A stretch of 64,000 nt of DNA, taken from positions 10,992,001 through 11,056,000 of the forward strand of contig JAWUZG010000032.1 in NCBI GenBank assembly GCA_036785705.1. Reading direction: 5' to 3'. This document shows positions 48,420-61,533 of this stretch, in pieces. This stretch comes from Acanthornis magna. Its lineage: Eukaryota > Chordata > Aves > Passeriformes > Acanthizidae. The notes beneath the pieces are model-generated. The model saw only the letters and a list, made by a program, of their open reading frames with translations. It was not told the DNA's origin and did not search any database. Within the stretch, counting starts at the first letter, position 1. Every line of letters begins with the position of its first letter. A program made the position numbers and the translations under genes.

Positions 48420-48871
48420 TGTGGTTTAGGAATGGTACTCCCCATTTCAGTGCTCCCACCGAGACTTTCCAAACCATGCACCGCCCTCTTGCTCTCCTGC
48501 TTTTCCCTCCCCCTCCCTGTTGCAGCAGGATGGAGACGGGAATTGGAGGCCAAAAGGCAAAGATCACAAGTTTAGATAAGAACAGCTTACTGGGAACAGC
48601 AATGAGATAAGAAAAATGAGCAGTAACAGCAGCAATATTAATAATAAAATTGTACAAAGGAGAGAGTGATTCACATTCCCAAATGCTCACTGCAGAGCTC
48701 GTGACCTGACTGCAGCTCTGACTGCAAGAGAGCCCTTCCTTCTGGAAACAAACTCCCTTTCTCCTGCCCCCAGAAATGTTGTGAGGTGCTATAGAATAAC
48801 CTTTGGGTCCTAGCCATGCCCTCTCCTGGCTACTGCATAAAGGTAATCCTGTCCTGGCCAGAACCAGGACA
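48420..48871 (-). mobile_element. Solo-LTR-like element of an avian endogenous retrovirus
   Basis: Its plus-strand limits read TGTGGTTTAGG...AACCAGGACA. The inside matches a common avian ERV LTR type: AGATAAGAACAGCTTACTGG, a run of AATATTAATAATAAAATTG, GAGTGATTCACA, CTCCTGCCCCCAGAAATG, GTGAGGTGCTATAGAATAAC and CTGTCCTGGCCAGAACC. In the sense direction (TGTCCTGG... end) the element is on the minus strand. No gag, pol or env sequence flanks it, so it is a solo or truncated LTR about 450 bp long. A target-site duplication could not be identified. The family (ERVL-like or other) is uncertain. A 207-codon ORF across it is not a gene. Confidence 0.7.
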
Positions 48872-49906
48872 CTGTTGTTAGTCTGTTCATCTGCCAGGCA
48901 CAAAGGTATCTCACCAGCCCAGCAGATCAAGCCAATAGACATATGGCAGCCAGTTCCAGCCCCCATTTTAGAGCTGAGGATGAGGACGAAGAGGATTTTC
49001 CAGCTGTCCCACACCAAACACCCTCCTACGGCCAGTCACAGACCTCCCAGCCCCTTACCTCGTTGCTCTGCTGACTCCTCTCCCTTTCCCTTGCTTAGTT
49101 TCTCTCATGGTTTGGCACAGTAAAATGCTCACTGGAAACAGGAAACCCCAAATCTCTTCTGTTTGCAGATGCCAGGGAAACTGAGCTTTACCCCAATGGC
49201 GTGTGTTGGTCCCCTATCCAGTGGTGGCTGTGGGGTGGTCCAGCCTTGCCACAGCAGGGCTGATGGGGGGCACAGCCAAGCCCCCCATAATGCCTGGGAA
49301 AAGGGCTTTGAGAGGGGAAAACCCTTTAGAAAGCAAAGGGATTAATCACACCTGGGGTGGGAATGGCAGATTGGAAGTGCAGAACAAAGGGAAAAGGTGG
49401 CTTTGATTACAAGGATTCATAAAGTCATCACTCAGAGAGAAATCCAGCACTTGGGGAAAGGCCATGTTTCTTGGAGGGAGAGAGCAATGGAGGCTTTAAT
49501 TTTCATGTGTTTTTCTTGGTCCACAAGGCAAAGATCACACAGGGAATGCTGTAGCCCAGCACTGCCTCACCACACACCAGCTGCTGAGATGTGAGCTGTG
49601 TCCTGCTCTGCCCATGAACATCTCCCTGAGATGTTTTCACAGGCATTCAGGCTGGATTCTGTGCCCTTGGCCCAGACAGAAAGAATATTAACGAAGATGG
49701 CTTTTGTGTGTGAGAAAAGGCAAATAATCAGTTGTACAACTGTGACTCCTCGGTGTGCAGAGACCTTCATTCTGTTTCCCTGAACTGTAAGAGAAAGGAG
49801 GAGGATTTATATGGTAGAGCAGCAATGGATGTCTCACAGGGATGGAGGCTGGAGAGGTTGTTGCTTGGAAAATTTCAATGTGAAACTGAAAACGTTAAAC
49901 TTTAAT

Positions 49907-49937
49907 TAAAAAAAAAAAAAAAGAAAAAAAAAAGAAA
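49907..49937 (+). repeat. A-rich tract flanked by AAACTTT copies
   Basis: A run of A bases with two G interruptions is bounded by AAACTTT on the left (about 49897) and AAACTTT on the right (about 49937). It could be a retroposon tail or slippage; no body is recognised. Confidence 0.8.
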
Positions 49938-51387
49938 ACTTTGGTTTAGCTTTCAGCCAAAAATGGCAAATGATGGAAGAATTGTGGTTTCCTATGAAAA
50001 AGTGAGAGAAAAATTTCCAGGAAAGTTTTTGTCTAGTCAAAAATACACTGTTCCATTATAAAATAAATTAAAAAAAAAGAGATTAGATCAGACAATTTCT
50101 TCCCAGTTGTGGTTAGTCCCAGCATTCCTAAGAGGACCATACCCACTAGATGTCAGTCTATTGCCATGCAATAAAAACAAATGAGCCAGAAATGTCATCA
50201 GGAGTTTTTAGGGATGAGGATATTTCCACTGAGCTGTCTTCTGTCAAAAATGCTGCCAATAACTCCTTAATTTCTGTAAAATTCCTAAGCTTTGTATTTC
50301 CAGAGTTTTTCGAGGCCATTGCAACACATTCCATGGACTATGCCAGTCGGATATTTTTCCACTACCACATCTAACCCCCAACTGACCTTTGTCTCCCCAG
50401 ATCTTTAGAAACTTCTAAGCAACATTTGAACAGCATATAAAAAGAGCGTAATTCCCCCTAACTTCTCGGCCACTCATGTCTACCCCCTCAGGTCATGGTA
50501 TTGCAAATTTTCCAGAGACACATAAACAAGCATTTTATTTAGCTGAGGTGTGGGTACACAGCAAAAAAATCCTTCTGCAATATTTTAAATAGCTGAAGAA
50601 AACACCTCTTACCCTGATACCAATATGTGAAGAAAAACAGAGCGTATTCTATGAAACATGGATGCTAAAAAAAAAATCTGTGATTTTCCTGCTCTCAGCA
50701 ATTGTTCATTTTGGGATTCAAGTATTCCAAGCAAAGGCCAAAAAAGCCCTTTGAGGTAATGGCTACAGAAATGTTTATTCTTACCACCACTTGTGACAAA
50801 CGATACTGTAAATTACTCTTATTGACTTTCATCCCTGAACTGACTTCTGTGGAATTTGTGACAGTTGTATCACAAGAAAATGTGGCCAAGTTTTTCTATA
50901 AGTTGGGGTCTGTGTGGTGGGCTGTTTCAGAATATTCTGCTGCTTGTGTCTTCATCAGTATTGTTTGCACCTTCGATATTTATTCTGTTTCAAGAAAAAT
51001 GTACAGCATTTACTTCTGGCATGGAATGCAATAGGAGAAATAATTTAGGCCTCAGATCAGAATGGCACTTTCTTTCCTAGATGCAAAACTATAATTTTAG
51101 GAGGCTTGCTCACTTATTTCTGCTTCTGAATTTGAATTTCAATCTTCAGGAGATCAAAACTCCCTTTCACATACACATATAAATATAATAACAAGGGAAA
51201 TTCAGATTTGGAGCGTTTTGTGTTTGACAAGCCAGCTTTTCTGAATAGCACATAGAGACACCTGAGCAAAATTTTAAGGAAAGAATCTGCTAGGGCATCT
51301 GGGTTGAAGCCTTTTCTTGGTGATCAATTATGATTCCTTCATTCTCAGAAAAAACTCTGTGTCTTAAGAAATTTTTTTTCTGAAGGG

Positions 51388-51411
51388 TTTTTTTTTTTTT
51401 TTTTTTTTTTT
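51388..51411. repeat. Poly-T run (about 24 bases)
   Basis: The longest homopolymer in the window. No retroposon body or flanking duplication is recognised on either side. Confidence 0.9.
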
Positions 51412-52656
51412 GGTAGAATTATTTTGCACCCAGTACTTGCCACTGAATTCCTTGAATTTACATAACTCCTACGCTTTTTAACACCAGATTATTGGGAGAC
51501 AGTTAATTAGCGAAAGAAAAAAACGTGTGTTTGCAAGACCAGACAAAATTGGAAAGAAAAGAACAGCCCTCTTAGTCATAAAACTTCAAAGCCTCACTTT
51601 TCCTTACAGAATACAGAATGCAGGAGTGAAAACTGAGAAACACCTCCACATGTTAAATACCCTCCTGTTCTGCTGAGTGGTGGGCATCAAGCCATGCTTC
51701 ACAGTAATGCTTGTGGGAGAGACCAAGGGATGGTTTTGGCTAGCCACCACTATGCTGGTAATGAGAGGAACATATTTAATTAGAAATACCGAAGCCTCAT
51801 CTTCCCCACAAGAAACTGCTGTGACTGAGCTGTACAAATTAAACTTGTGGCTGGCATAAGAGAAGTGTAAAAAGGTAGTTAATAAGTTAAGTTGCTTGGT
51901 GTTTATTGGACCTTAGTGCCAAAAAAATTGTCAATAACGAGACCCATACACATGCAGCTCTCTCAAAAGGAGACTGAAGAGATCAGCAGCAACAGTTTTG
52001 GGGAAACCACCAACTCTATGCACGTTCTGACTGGCAAGCACTATTTCCAGCCACATTTGGCTTTCATTTACAAGTCCTGCTTTGCACATAGGGTCTGTCT
52101 CACAGGTGTAGCGTGTTCCAGACAGCAGAGATCAAACAAAATTGGATAAATCTGCCTATTGAGACTTAACACATGATGTATACTGGAAGATATGATACAA
52201 CACCTTTGGTCCTCTGTAGTTATTAATAAGTTGGAACATACTCCTATTTAAAGAGGTTCACTGTAAAACTGTTTAATTTGTTCTAGCCTCACACCTTCAA
52301 ATCATCAGTGGGATTTTCCCTGTAACTGGAACAGTTTATGTGAGCTGTGGTATTTCAGGTGGATCTTTGTTTTTCATCAGGTCCAGGATGATTAGACTGT
52401 CTGCTGGTGACAACTATTTCTTCCAAGTCTTTGGGAACACACAGAAACCAAGCAGTTGAAACAAGGGAAACTACTTGCTCTGCTCCTTTGCAATTTCACT
52501 GTTGTACAAGCCCTAGATCAGAGGGTCACCAGAAAGCTTTAACTCTTCTGATGATAGTCCAGATCTTTCTAGCAGATGGGAAATAATAATGTTTTTGGCA
52601 TCAAAGTTTGTCCAACAAACTGTAGCAACAAGAGAAAAATTCAAGGCTTTTTTTTA

Positions 52657-52674
52657 TTTGTTTGTTTGTTTGTT
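52657..52674 (+). repeat. (TTTG)n short tandem repeat
   Basis: Four TTTG units follow a T-run of eight bases. Confidence 0.85.
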
Positions 52675-55600
52675 TTGATCACTCATGTGGAAAGAATCTT
52701 CAAGGAAATGTATTGCTAGTAATCCTTCTATAGGATAAATCCTATCTTTAGGGTTTATTTTAATAATCCTTACTCTGAAAAGTGTCACTGGAATAACATG
52801 AGAGCTTATATGTTCCCGCAGTCTTAGAAATTATGTGGTGTGGGTTTTTGCTCATGCTAAACTCACCACAGCTTAGATAGTTGAAACAATTAGGATCAGA
52901 TAAAGATCCTTCTTCGAAGGATGCAGTGATCCTTCAAATTGTGAATAGAAAGATGAACCATCATCATGTTCTATTGGGTTCACAGGAACCCAAGAAATGT
53001 TTCAGCCTGGGAAGGTATGTTGTCCACAGGTAGCAATTTATTTAGAAATTATTGTGTTGTGTAAGAATTCTGACACTAGGAAGCAGAGGAAAGACAGAGG
53101 AGTCTAAGACAAAGCAAACTGTTGCAGATGAATAGGAATGGATCTCCAAAGTGTTAGTACAATGAAAACTAAGGTATAGCAGTGCCCTTGCAGTGAAGAA
53201 ATGTGGCTGGTAGGAGGGTGATAATAAGTGACTAAAACCAAGAAGTTTCAGTCAATTTAGGGAGGGATCCATAAATAAGAATATTAACTATGTCTCCTGA
53301 AAGAGAAATGCTACTTCTACAGTGGAAGCAGCTTAGCAGCAAATTGATTTACTCCATTCTTAAAACCATTCTTGAAAATGACAATTAGGACATGTTACAC
53401 CCTGGCAGACAATGTGAATGAAGACACTAGATCAGCAGGTAAAATGCTGATTTACAAAGCCATACAAATGATATCTTCTCCACAGGAGAAGTTAAGGAGC
53501 AACTCCAATGCCCCGAGATGCTGCATTTTGACTTGGTGTGATAACCTGGGGGAGCAAGAGGAGTCAAGAGGGCTCTTAAGTGAAAAGCTGTGACCACTGG
53601 ATCTTCTTTTTGAGGACAGGAAATTCTGAGTCAGAGATGTCCCTAAAGCACACAAAGATGACCAAATCCCATACTGAACTGGGACACATAATCTTCATTT
53701 GGCAGCAAAAGGTATTTTGGGGAACTGGTAGATGTGTTTGGGCATTCTAGAGGAACCTGTAAGGGTGCCAGGGCCCCACTTCTGAAATGTCACAATGGAT
53801 AACCTGGGGACAGTAAATAAAATGGCCAGACCTTTAAGATCTGGTTGGATGTTGTTACGTTCCTGCAGCAAATGCTGTCAGTCCCCAGCTGGTCAAATCT
53901 AGAGTCTGAATAAGCAAAGTAATGCAGAGGTGTGGGAGAGAGGAAAGCAGCCACAAGGAGCAGTAGTTCCTCAGATCAACTCCAGAAAGAAGGCCACTAA
54001 TAGGATGGCTTAAAATATAGGACGCAGCAAAAAGACGAGAGGTGGGCAGAAACTGAGGAATGGGATTGCTGGAGAGCTGGAGAGCTGCTGAAAGGGATAA
54101 TAGCACAAGACTCAATCAGCTCAAGGAGGTCCCAAGTGCCAGGCTTGCCCTGCTTGGCTCATTCGTGGGAACAGAGTGAGAGTGCAGAACACAGGGAAGA
54201 TGGGGCAGTGTGATGGCAGAGCCCTCTCCAGAGGTGCTGGACAGACTAATACAACAAACTGGGGCTGCCTGAGGTTGGGGAAATGCCAGGTACCTGCAGG
54301 CAGACACTGTGATACTGCAGACTGTGGAAATAGAAAGGAGAGGTGGGAGAGCGGAGCGGAACATTTTATGCAAAAGCAGTAATATGCTGCTAAGATACTA
54401 ACTACAAAAACCCTTTGAATCAGTTTACTGAGAAAAGGATGTAGAAATATCTGGATAGATGTTTAAGAGTAAAACAAGTTTCTCTGCCAGGACAATCTGC
54501 CTTTAGACAGCTGGAAAGAAACATGAAAGGGGCTGACTAGCAGCAACCTCCTGTTGAAGTCAGGGTGAGAGGGAAAACTTTCGTGTCTGAACATCAAAGA
54601 TGCCTAAAAGGCATAAGACAAAGTTGAGAGATTTTTTTCAAGCATCGTTCTTGCCCTAAGCAATGCTTGGCAGACAAAATATGATTCTTTTTCAAGGCTC
54701 GAATTTAAGTTAATGTTAGGTCTGAGATATAGCCTGAAATGAGACGGTTAGCATACATGTTACTGATTATCCATATTAATTATATGTAATAAGAATATAT
54801 TATCATTTGATAATGGTCTGGGGCAAAAAAAATAGTTGAGGGATGAGTTTTGCACTGCTGGGGCAATGTTTACCAAGGTTTTTTTTACAAACAATGCTCC
54901 AGGAATCAACTGTTCCTTCTGAGATTTTTCAGAATGGGAGATTGTGACACAAACTCTAAGAAGGTCTCAAAAAGAAATGAATGGAATTGTTTTGCCCATA
55001 TAAAAGTAACAGCGGAATGCCAAAATTCATCATTATTGGCAGCCTCAGGGCACATTGTAGCAAGTCAGTGCTGCTGGGACAGTGCAGAGAGGTTTGGACC
55101 AGGTCTGCTTGCACTTTGCCGAGTTCACATCAATGTTTATTCATTTCTCACTTTCCAAAATATGAAAGCCAACATTTTTCATATTTGGTTGTCAAAGTCC
55201 AACTGAGTTAATTAAATCAGAAGTGAGAAGGATACCAAGTGATTTCATAGGCCATGCCAGTTGTGTTTTTTATGCAGGGGATTTTCTCAGTGTGCTATTT
55301 GGAACATGGAAGAAAAATCATAATATTGTTGTATTTTCCCCTCATTTTAGTGTGCATGATAAGTAATGCCCTTCTGACTGTGCCATCTTTGCCAGGAGAG
55401 TGGTGTGGCAGCTCATCACAAGCTCTGTGCCTGACTAGGTAAGTAACAGCAGAGCAGCCTTAGGATTCAGACAACTATCCCAATTGGTGGAGTTTGACAA
55501 GTTATTACATGTTCACTGCATAATTCTGTGGATATGCTTTAAGCATGGGGAAAATTTAAGTTACTATTGTGTAGCTTCAGCCTCTTCTATTGCAGGCTGA

Positions 55601-57714
55601 GAGGTCTGCAGCACCCAAATTGGGAGTTATCTTCTGTACTTACTTTGCTGGGAGAGTTATGATTATTGACAATGCGGATTTTACATCAAGGTTATACCCA
55701 TGATGGCTGAAAAATGGTTATGAAATATGGGTTCTACTGTTCAAGACTAAATATTGGGTCAAGTTTTGCCATCAGTGTGCTTTGACATTTATCTGCCCAG
55801 AGAGCTGAATAGCCTAGTTTTCATCTCTCAGCAGTCCTCCTTTCCCCTTCCATTTGTTGTGGCTGCTTTCCTCTCTCACACCTGTGTATAACCTTGCTTA
55901 CTCAGGCTTCAGATATGATTATATCAGGACTGGAAGCAGCTGGTAAATAAGTGTGATAAAGGGTTTTGTAGTACAGAATTTTCTCTCCAGAAATTGCTGC
56001 AAGGATGATGTGTTCACAGATACTATTAGCAGAACCAAGAAAAATAAATCTATGGGCTTAGCACAAGGACAGCAGGATCTGAAAACCTCAAACTTAAACT
56101 TGTTTGTTTGCTTGCTTTTGTTAGCAGCTTTTACTTGTCAGGTCTCTACATTTTCAAGGTGACCTTATTTAGTGAATCTTACTATATGAGAAATGAAAAA
56201 CACATTAGAGTTTTATCTGAGACAGTGAGATGCACACCTTGGCAAAACCGCATTTTGTTTTTCTTGCCACTGGAGCCTTAATGAAGTTATATTATAGCTC
56301 TGTGTTCTCATTAGTTTTTGCATGTATCTATTCATCAACAAACATATAATGTGAGTAATTTCCATTAAGAACAGCAATGTTAAAGTTTTAGTCTCTCACA
56401 GCACAACTGCAGGAGATTCCAATGTGGTCAAAACATAGCAAGTAGCTGATTCCCTCAGGTAGCATTAACAGAGAGGAAACTGTACTGCCCACATGCCTAG
56501 GACAGCTTTCCACTGATTTTCCATTAAGAGTTCTGTCAGTTTGCTAAAGTTTTTTTTACTTGTTGAAAGAAGCCAAACTAATAGACAGAAAAAAAAGAAA
56601 TAGTTAGAGGTGAGAGAATAACACTCTGGGAGTTTCTTTCAGATTTGGGAAGCTTTTCTTTAATTTTCTTCCATATTTCCAGGAACCACAAGACAAACTT
56701 TACCTGTCTCAGTGCTGTGTGTAGTGTTACAGTGTCTTGTGGAACCAGGAAAAAGGTTTTTGTGACATGCTGAAAAACTCTTCTGGCGTTCTACTTTTTT
56801 GTCTTGACTCCATAAATTGTAAACATTTCTAGAGGAATGATGTTGTATCAGGTTGCTAATACCAACCATCAAAAAGAGAGAGAGAATGGGTGGGGATGTC
56901 TAAAAGTACCCAAAGGGAAATATTGGAATATACACCCCAGTTATGTTTTAAATACACTTCTAATCTGTAGTCACTTGGTGATGCTCTTGAGTTGTGTTTC
57001 AGCTTTGGGACTGATAATTTGCAGAAGGGAATGTACTACTTAAATGTTCTTCCATTTTCACTCCTATCTCTAAGCCGACTCCTGAATTTAGTAGGGTCCC
57101 TTTGCACACTCCTAAGCTTTCCCCTATGTCTCTGCTGCACAGACTCAATAAGCAAAGCTGAAGTCATTGTGAGTTCTGTGCCAGAAATGATCAGTCCAGG
57201 CAGTGGGATGCATCTCACTATTTCCAATCATCCAAAAGTATCCACTGAAAATTAGTTGTTCAGACTCTCTTCATTCTTGCTAGAGACTCCAGAGAGTACT
57301 TCATCTCAACTCACCATAAGTCAGTTCTCTTTTGACCACACAAGAAGTCTAAATGAGTATTATGTAGTGGATTCCCATTTTTTTTTTTGGGATGCCCTTC
57401 CTGTATTTCTTTTCTGGTTGTTTCTGGCCTTGTGGGCTAACGCAGCCCAGCACAGCACAGCTGGAATCTACCTGTGCTACAGCAGAGAGCATGTCATGCT
57501 ATAGAAACCATCAAGAGGCACGTGACCAAATGGTCAGAGATTTCTGCAGAACCTCAACTGTAACAGGAATCTAAGGACCTAACCCATATCTTGAAACCAT
57601 GATAAAAATAGCTGCATCAGCTCTGCCCTGGTATTTCCAAGACTTCTTTTCATGCCAGCTTTCCATGGATACACCAGGGAGCTGAGTCTTCTGAAACTGC
57701 AGTTGCTGAAGCCT

Positions 57715-57896
57715 TGCCTGGGAGGTGGTGGAGTCACCATCCCTGCAGATGTTTAAGAGGTGTCTGGATCTGGAGCTTGGTGGTGTGGTTGAGTGGCTCA
57801 GAGGTTACAGTGGCAGTGCCGGGTGGAAGGTCAGACTGGATGATCTTAAAGGTCTCTTCCAACCTTGAAGATTCTATGATTTCATGATTCTCTGAT
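57715..57896 (+). mobile_element. CR1 LINE 3'-end fragment (plus strand)
   Basis: CCTGGGAGGTGGTGGAGTCA, CCATCCCTGCAGATGTTTAA, GTGTCTGGATCTGG, GACTGGATGATCTTAAAGGT, CTCTTCCAACCTTGAAGATT and the terminal ATTCTATGATTTCATGATTC are the classic avian CR1 3' end in forward orientation. It is the only CR1 3' end here that lies on the plus strand and is truncated to about 180 bp. Confidence 0.95.
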
Positions 57897-60374
57897 CCGG
57901 GGACTGTTCTGACACATTGCTGCTCATCTAAAACAGTTAAAAAGGGGTTTTAGACTGATAAAACAATCCAGGAAATTCTGACTTGTATACAAGGCCAGAG
58001 AACATAGTCACATTTTATTTTTCGTCCTATGTATCTTTCTGTAGCACCTATTCCCTCAAATGGGTACGATCCTTAATATATTGTCTACTTGAATGAAAAC
58101 ATTATTGTAACGCGTAAATACTTACACATGTTATTTATATTCTGTGTTTTAAGAGTGTGTTACAAAAGAAGCTACCTTTGTGATGCCAGAAAATATGCCT
58201 TAAATAAATGGTATTTAAAAGAAAATACCTGCAAGTTACACAACTGATGATTTTATATTTATGGGAATTCAGTGGGAAGTGGATGACTTTAAAACCAGAC
58301 TCAAATATGGATGTCTTTTTACTGGCAATTCCCTGTCTTTCCAAATTGCTTGAAAGCTGTGAGTTAGATGTTTTTTCTTTGGCCTCATGATCTGACTGAT
58401 CACAAGCTTAGAATTTGTAGATGTTGTATCAGTACCAATTTTCCTGGGTATGTTGATGTGCCTTTTGCCTAGACATGATTTTTTTCAAAGTTTGTTCTTG
58501 GTTGTCAGTGATTTGAACAAGATGCAACAGACCCCACCTGAACTGAACTTTACTTTTTTTTTTGCTGGGAGATCTCAAGGAAATGCTATTTCAAAGTTTT
58601 ATCATATGCTGTGAGCAGTGGAAACACCAACAAGGAAAGTCAATTAATGCCAATCATTGTTTTCACACTGTAACATCCTGGGGGTTGCTCAAACCTGGCC
58701 AGCTGTGCGGGGATGTAGTGAAATAGGGTGCAGTACCAAAGCTGAGGAAGCTGCTGAAGTACTGAAGAAGTGCTGACACTCCATCACCTGTATGGGAGGA
58801 ATTTCGTTCTTACAGATACCAAGGGTGCTGTCAAGGCAGCTTGTAGACCAAACACAGCCTCCAGTTGGTGGCTGAGCCATCACCTAGCATCAAGCTGCCA
58901 GTGAAGCTCACATGAACTTGGACTTTTTGATTTTTTCCCCCTAGTCTTCATTGTTGATGGATGTGGCTGGCAGATTTAGTACTGCAGCATTTTCTGATCC
59001 CAGTGCCCAGTGGATCCCCTCTGCTCATGTAGAACAGAATGTTTGTTGCTGCAACTAAAGGGCCATGGTGATTTTAATTCTCACCCTAAGAACAAAAAGC
59101 AAAAGGAGAAATCCAACTAAAAATGTTCCAAAGCTTTCAGAAACAAATTAGAGTTTTGGTTTTGGGTCAGAGTCCTTGTCCTGTGTGCTCCATCAATGGA
59201 AATAAATAATTATCTGTTGAATTAGTGCATTCCTCTCCAGCGTATTTCTCAAGCACTATTGAAAGAGCCTAATACATTGAACAAGACATCTGTGTTGAAA
59301 TTTGAAGGAATGTTTATTACTATCCTATCTCAATCAGTTTTTTTCTTTCTATTTTTCAAGAAAAGAAAACATTCTCTGTAGTCATCAGTCTGACATGTGT
59401 AAAATATTCTGCTTATTTCTGAATGACCACAGGAAAAATTCTAAAATTGTATGTTTACTGGAAATTGTATGAATTATATGAATTATTAGTCATATGACCC
59501 CCTTGTTTTTATAAAACAAGGAAGAGCATGTGTTTCCAATTTGATGTATAATAAGGTCATCTTACAGAGAGGCTGAAAACACTGAGTTCCATATATCAGA
59601 AGAAATAGTAATTCCAAATAACTTTAAAGTATATTGCCACAGCCTATGCCAGACACTGAAGATATTTTTCCACTCCTTCCTCCACCTGTTTTTGTTGTTT
59701 TTTTTCCTCATACAAAACCAGTCTTTACAAGAAGAGGGATTTTATATCAGGATTTGATTGTTAACTGAATGTAAGTGATATTTATCAACTAACATGTTTG
59801 AATATTCAGTATTAGCCATTCCTGGTAGCATGGGTGGCCTTAAAATTTAAATTGTTGCTCTTCAGTAGCTACTCATTTTATTCACACATTTCTCCATTTC
59901 AAATATATCTTATGCTGTAAATGACATAGTTAATCCAACAACTTTAGTAACATCAGAATATATGATTATTTGTAGATCATTGTTTCTAGGCTAAGTGGTA
60001 TAAACAGACATCTTTTTACTGCATTCTAAACTATATCTATGTGATGTCCTGACATAATTTAACCAATGTATCCAGGTAGGGTAGACCTGCTTGAAAGATA
60101 TTTGAGTGATACGTCTTAGGTTGGACTTCCAAAACCTGAGTGGTTAACATTGAATACTATGGAAGGTTCTGCAAATTTCTGCTGCAGAAAACCTTTAAAT
60201 TGTTTGCATCAAGTTTGGGATGGGTAAAATAGGAATGATTTGGTAAAATAATATTTTATAGCAACTTCTGGGTTATCATTGTCTTCACCCGGAGATTCTT
60301 ACACCACATAAAAACATTGATTGAAACCTAATGAAAATAATTAACTTATGGGCATGTATCACTTTACTGTACTC
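57897..60374. other. No gene or repeat recognised
   Basis: AT-rich DNA with scattered short ORFs. A degraded segment at 58680-58880 is GC-richer but not identifiable. Confidence 0.6.
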
Positions 60375-60522
60375 GGAATCAGAGAATATCTTGAGTTGGA
60401 ACGGACCCACAAGAATCCTTGAAGTTCAGCTCCTGGCCCTGCATGGAACAACCTCAAAATCACACAATGTACAGGAGAGTATTGTCCAGGTATTTTGTGA
60501 ACTCTGGCAGGCTCGGTGCTAA
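60375..60522 (-). mobile_element. CR1 LINE 3'-end fragment
   Basis: GGAATCAGAGAATATCTTGA, GTTGGAACGGACCCACAAGA, CAGCTCCTGGCCCTGCATGG, AACCTCAAAATCACACAATG and CTCTGGCAGGCTCGGTGCT are the reversed 3' end of the same CR1 subfamily as the copy at 61534-62140 (shared CACAAG-ATC and CTCCTGGCCCTG). It is truncated to about 150 bp. Confidence 0.9.
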
Positions 60523-61533
60523 TGATTTGAAGAGAATGTGAATTGCACCCAGGTACAGTTGCATCTGACTTACAGAGTTCTTTAGTGATTCGAGAATCAG
60601 ACTGTGTGGATGTCATTCCTGACTTGTTTAGTGAGCCTAGGCATGTTCCTTGTGTACAAAAATGGAGGGTCACAGGGCCTAGGGTGAAACTGTGCTTCTC
60701 AGAGCACTTCATAGCTCCCAGCAGCAAGTAGACATCACTGGTTTTCCAACCTTGTTTAGGGCTAGATCTGCTTCAACAGTATTGCTCCATCACATTGCTT
60801 TTCATTGGAATTAGTGTCTTGTTGGGGAGCAATGGATGACTGGGGGGCCAAGGGTTGTAAGGCTTCGAGGTGTGGTGAATGTATCAGGGCTGGAGCCAAC
60901 ACAATGCAATTCTCTACTTGAATCGATAAATTAAACTGCATTCTTCGAGCTGCTATTTAATAATTGCCAATGATGTCTTGGAATATATTGTGCAGTCACT
61001 ATAATGTGTAATTTAATGGCCAGCCAGGAACTAATGGTGCCTCGGCCAGCAGCCGTTGGTGTGGAAGACCAGATATAGTCCATAGTTACCTATGCTTTAT
61101 TTTCCAACTTTGTTCATATGCTCTAGTGTCTTGGAACTGGCAGGGTCTCATGGAATCATTAAATTGCTGGACATTGAAGATGGCCTGGGAAAAGGGCACA
61201 AGACACTGGTTCAAAAGGCACAGATGCCTGTAAGGAGTTAAAGGGATCAAAGAAGGACATTTGACCTAAATACTACAGATAACCTGGCAATATCCCCCTA
61301 TGCTGTACTGGGTCATTTTGCCCTGAAGTTCCTCACAAAGGACCATCAGGACACAGTGGCCTGGCTGCAGTGATGTGATCTCAGAGGTATTTCTGTGAGA
61401 CTGACTGAGTCTCTTACAATTACTGTATGGATGCCTCTGAACATGAATTTGCATAAACTGCTGCCTAGATGCACTTCCGTGCCACTGACTCAGCTGGCTC
61501 AAGTGCATAAGAGTACTCTTACTGAGGCACATT
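60523..61533. other. No gene seen between two CR1 copies
   Basis: A short stretch near 61148-61170 (TGGAATCATTAAATTGCTGG) may be a trace of another CR1 end. Otherwise unique. Confidence 0.5.

Larger units (their letters stand above)
48872..57714. other. Gene-poor DNA with homopolymer tracts
   Basis: No exon series, protein homology or RNA gene is recognised. It holds an A-rich tract (49907-49937), a T24 run (51388-51411), a (TTTG)n run (52657-52674) and a short palindromic cluster near 52913-52934. ORFs here are short and unlinked. Confidence 0.6.

Noticed and set aside
48394..49017. 207-codon minus-strand ORF
   Set aside because: It covers the LTR-like element and its flank, begins and ends without splice or homology support, and its composition is that of the repeat. 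Treated as chance.
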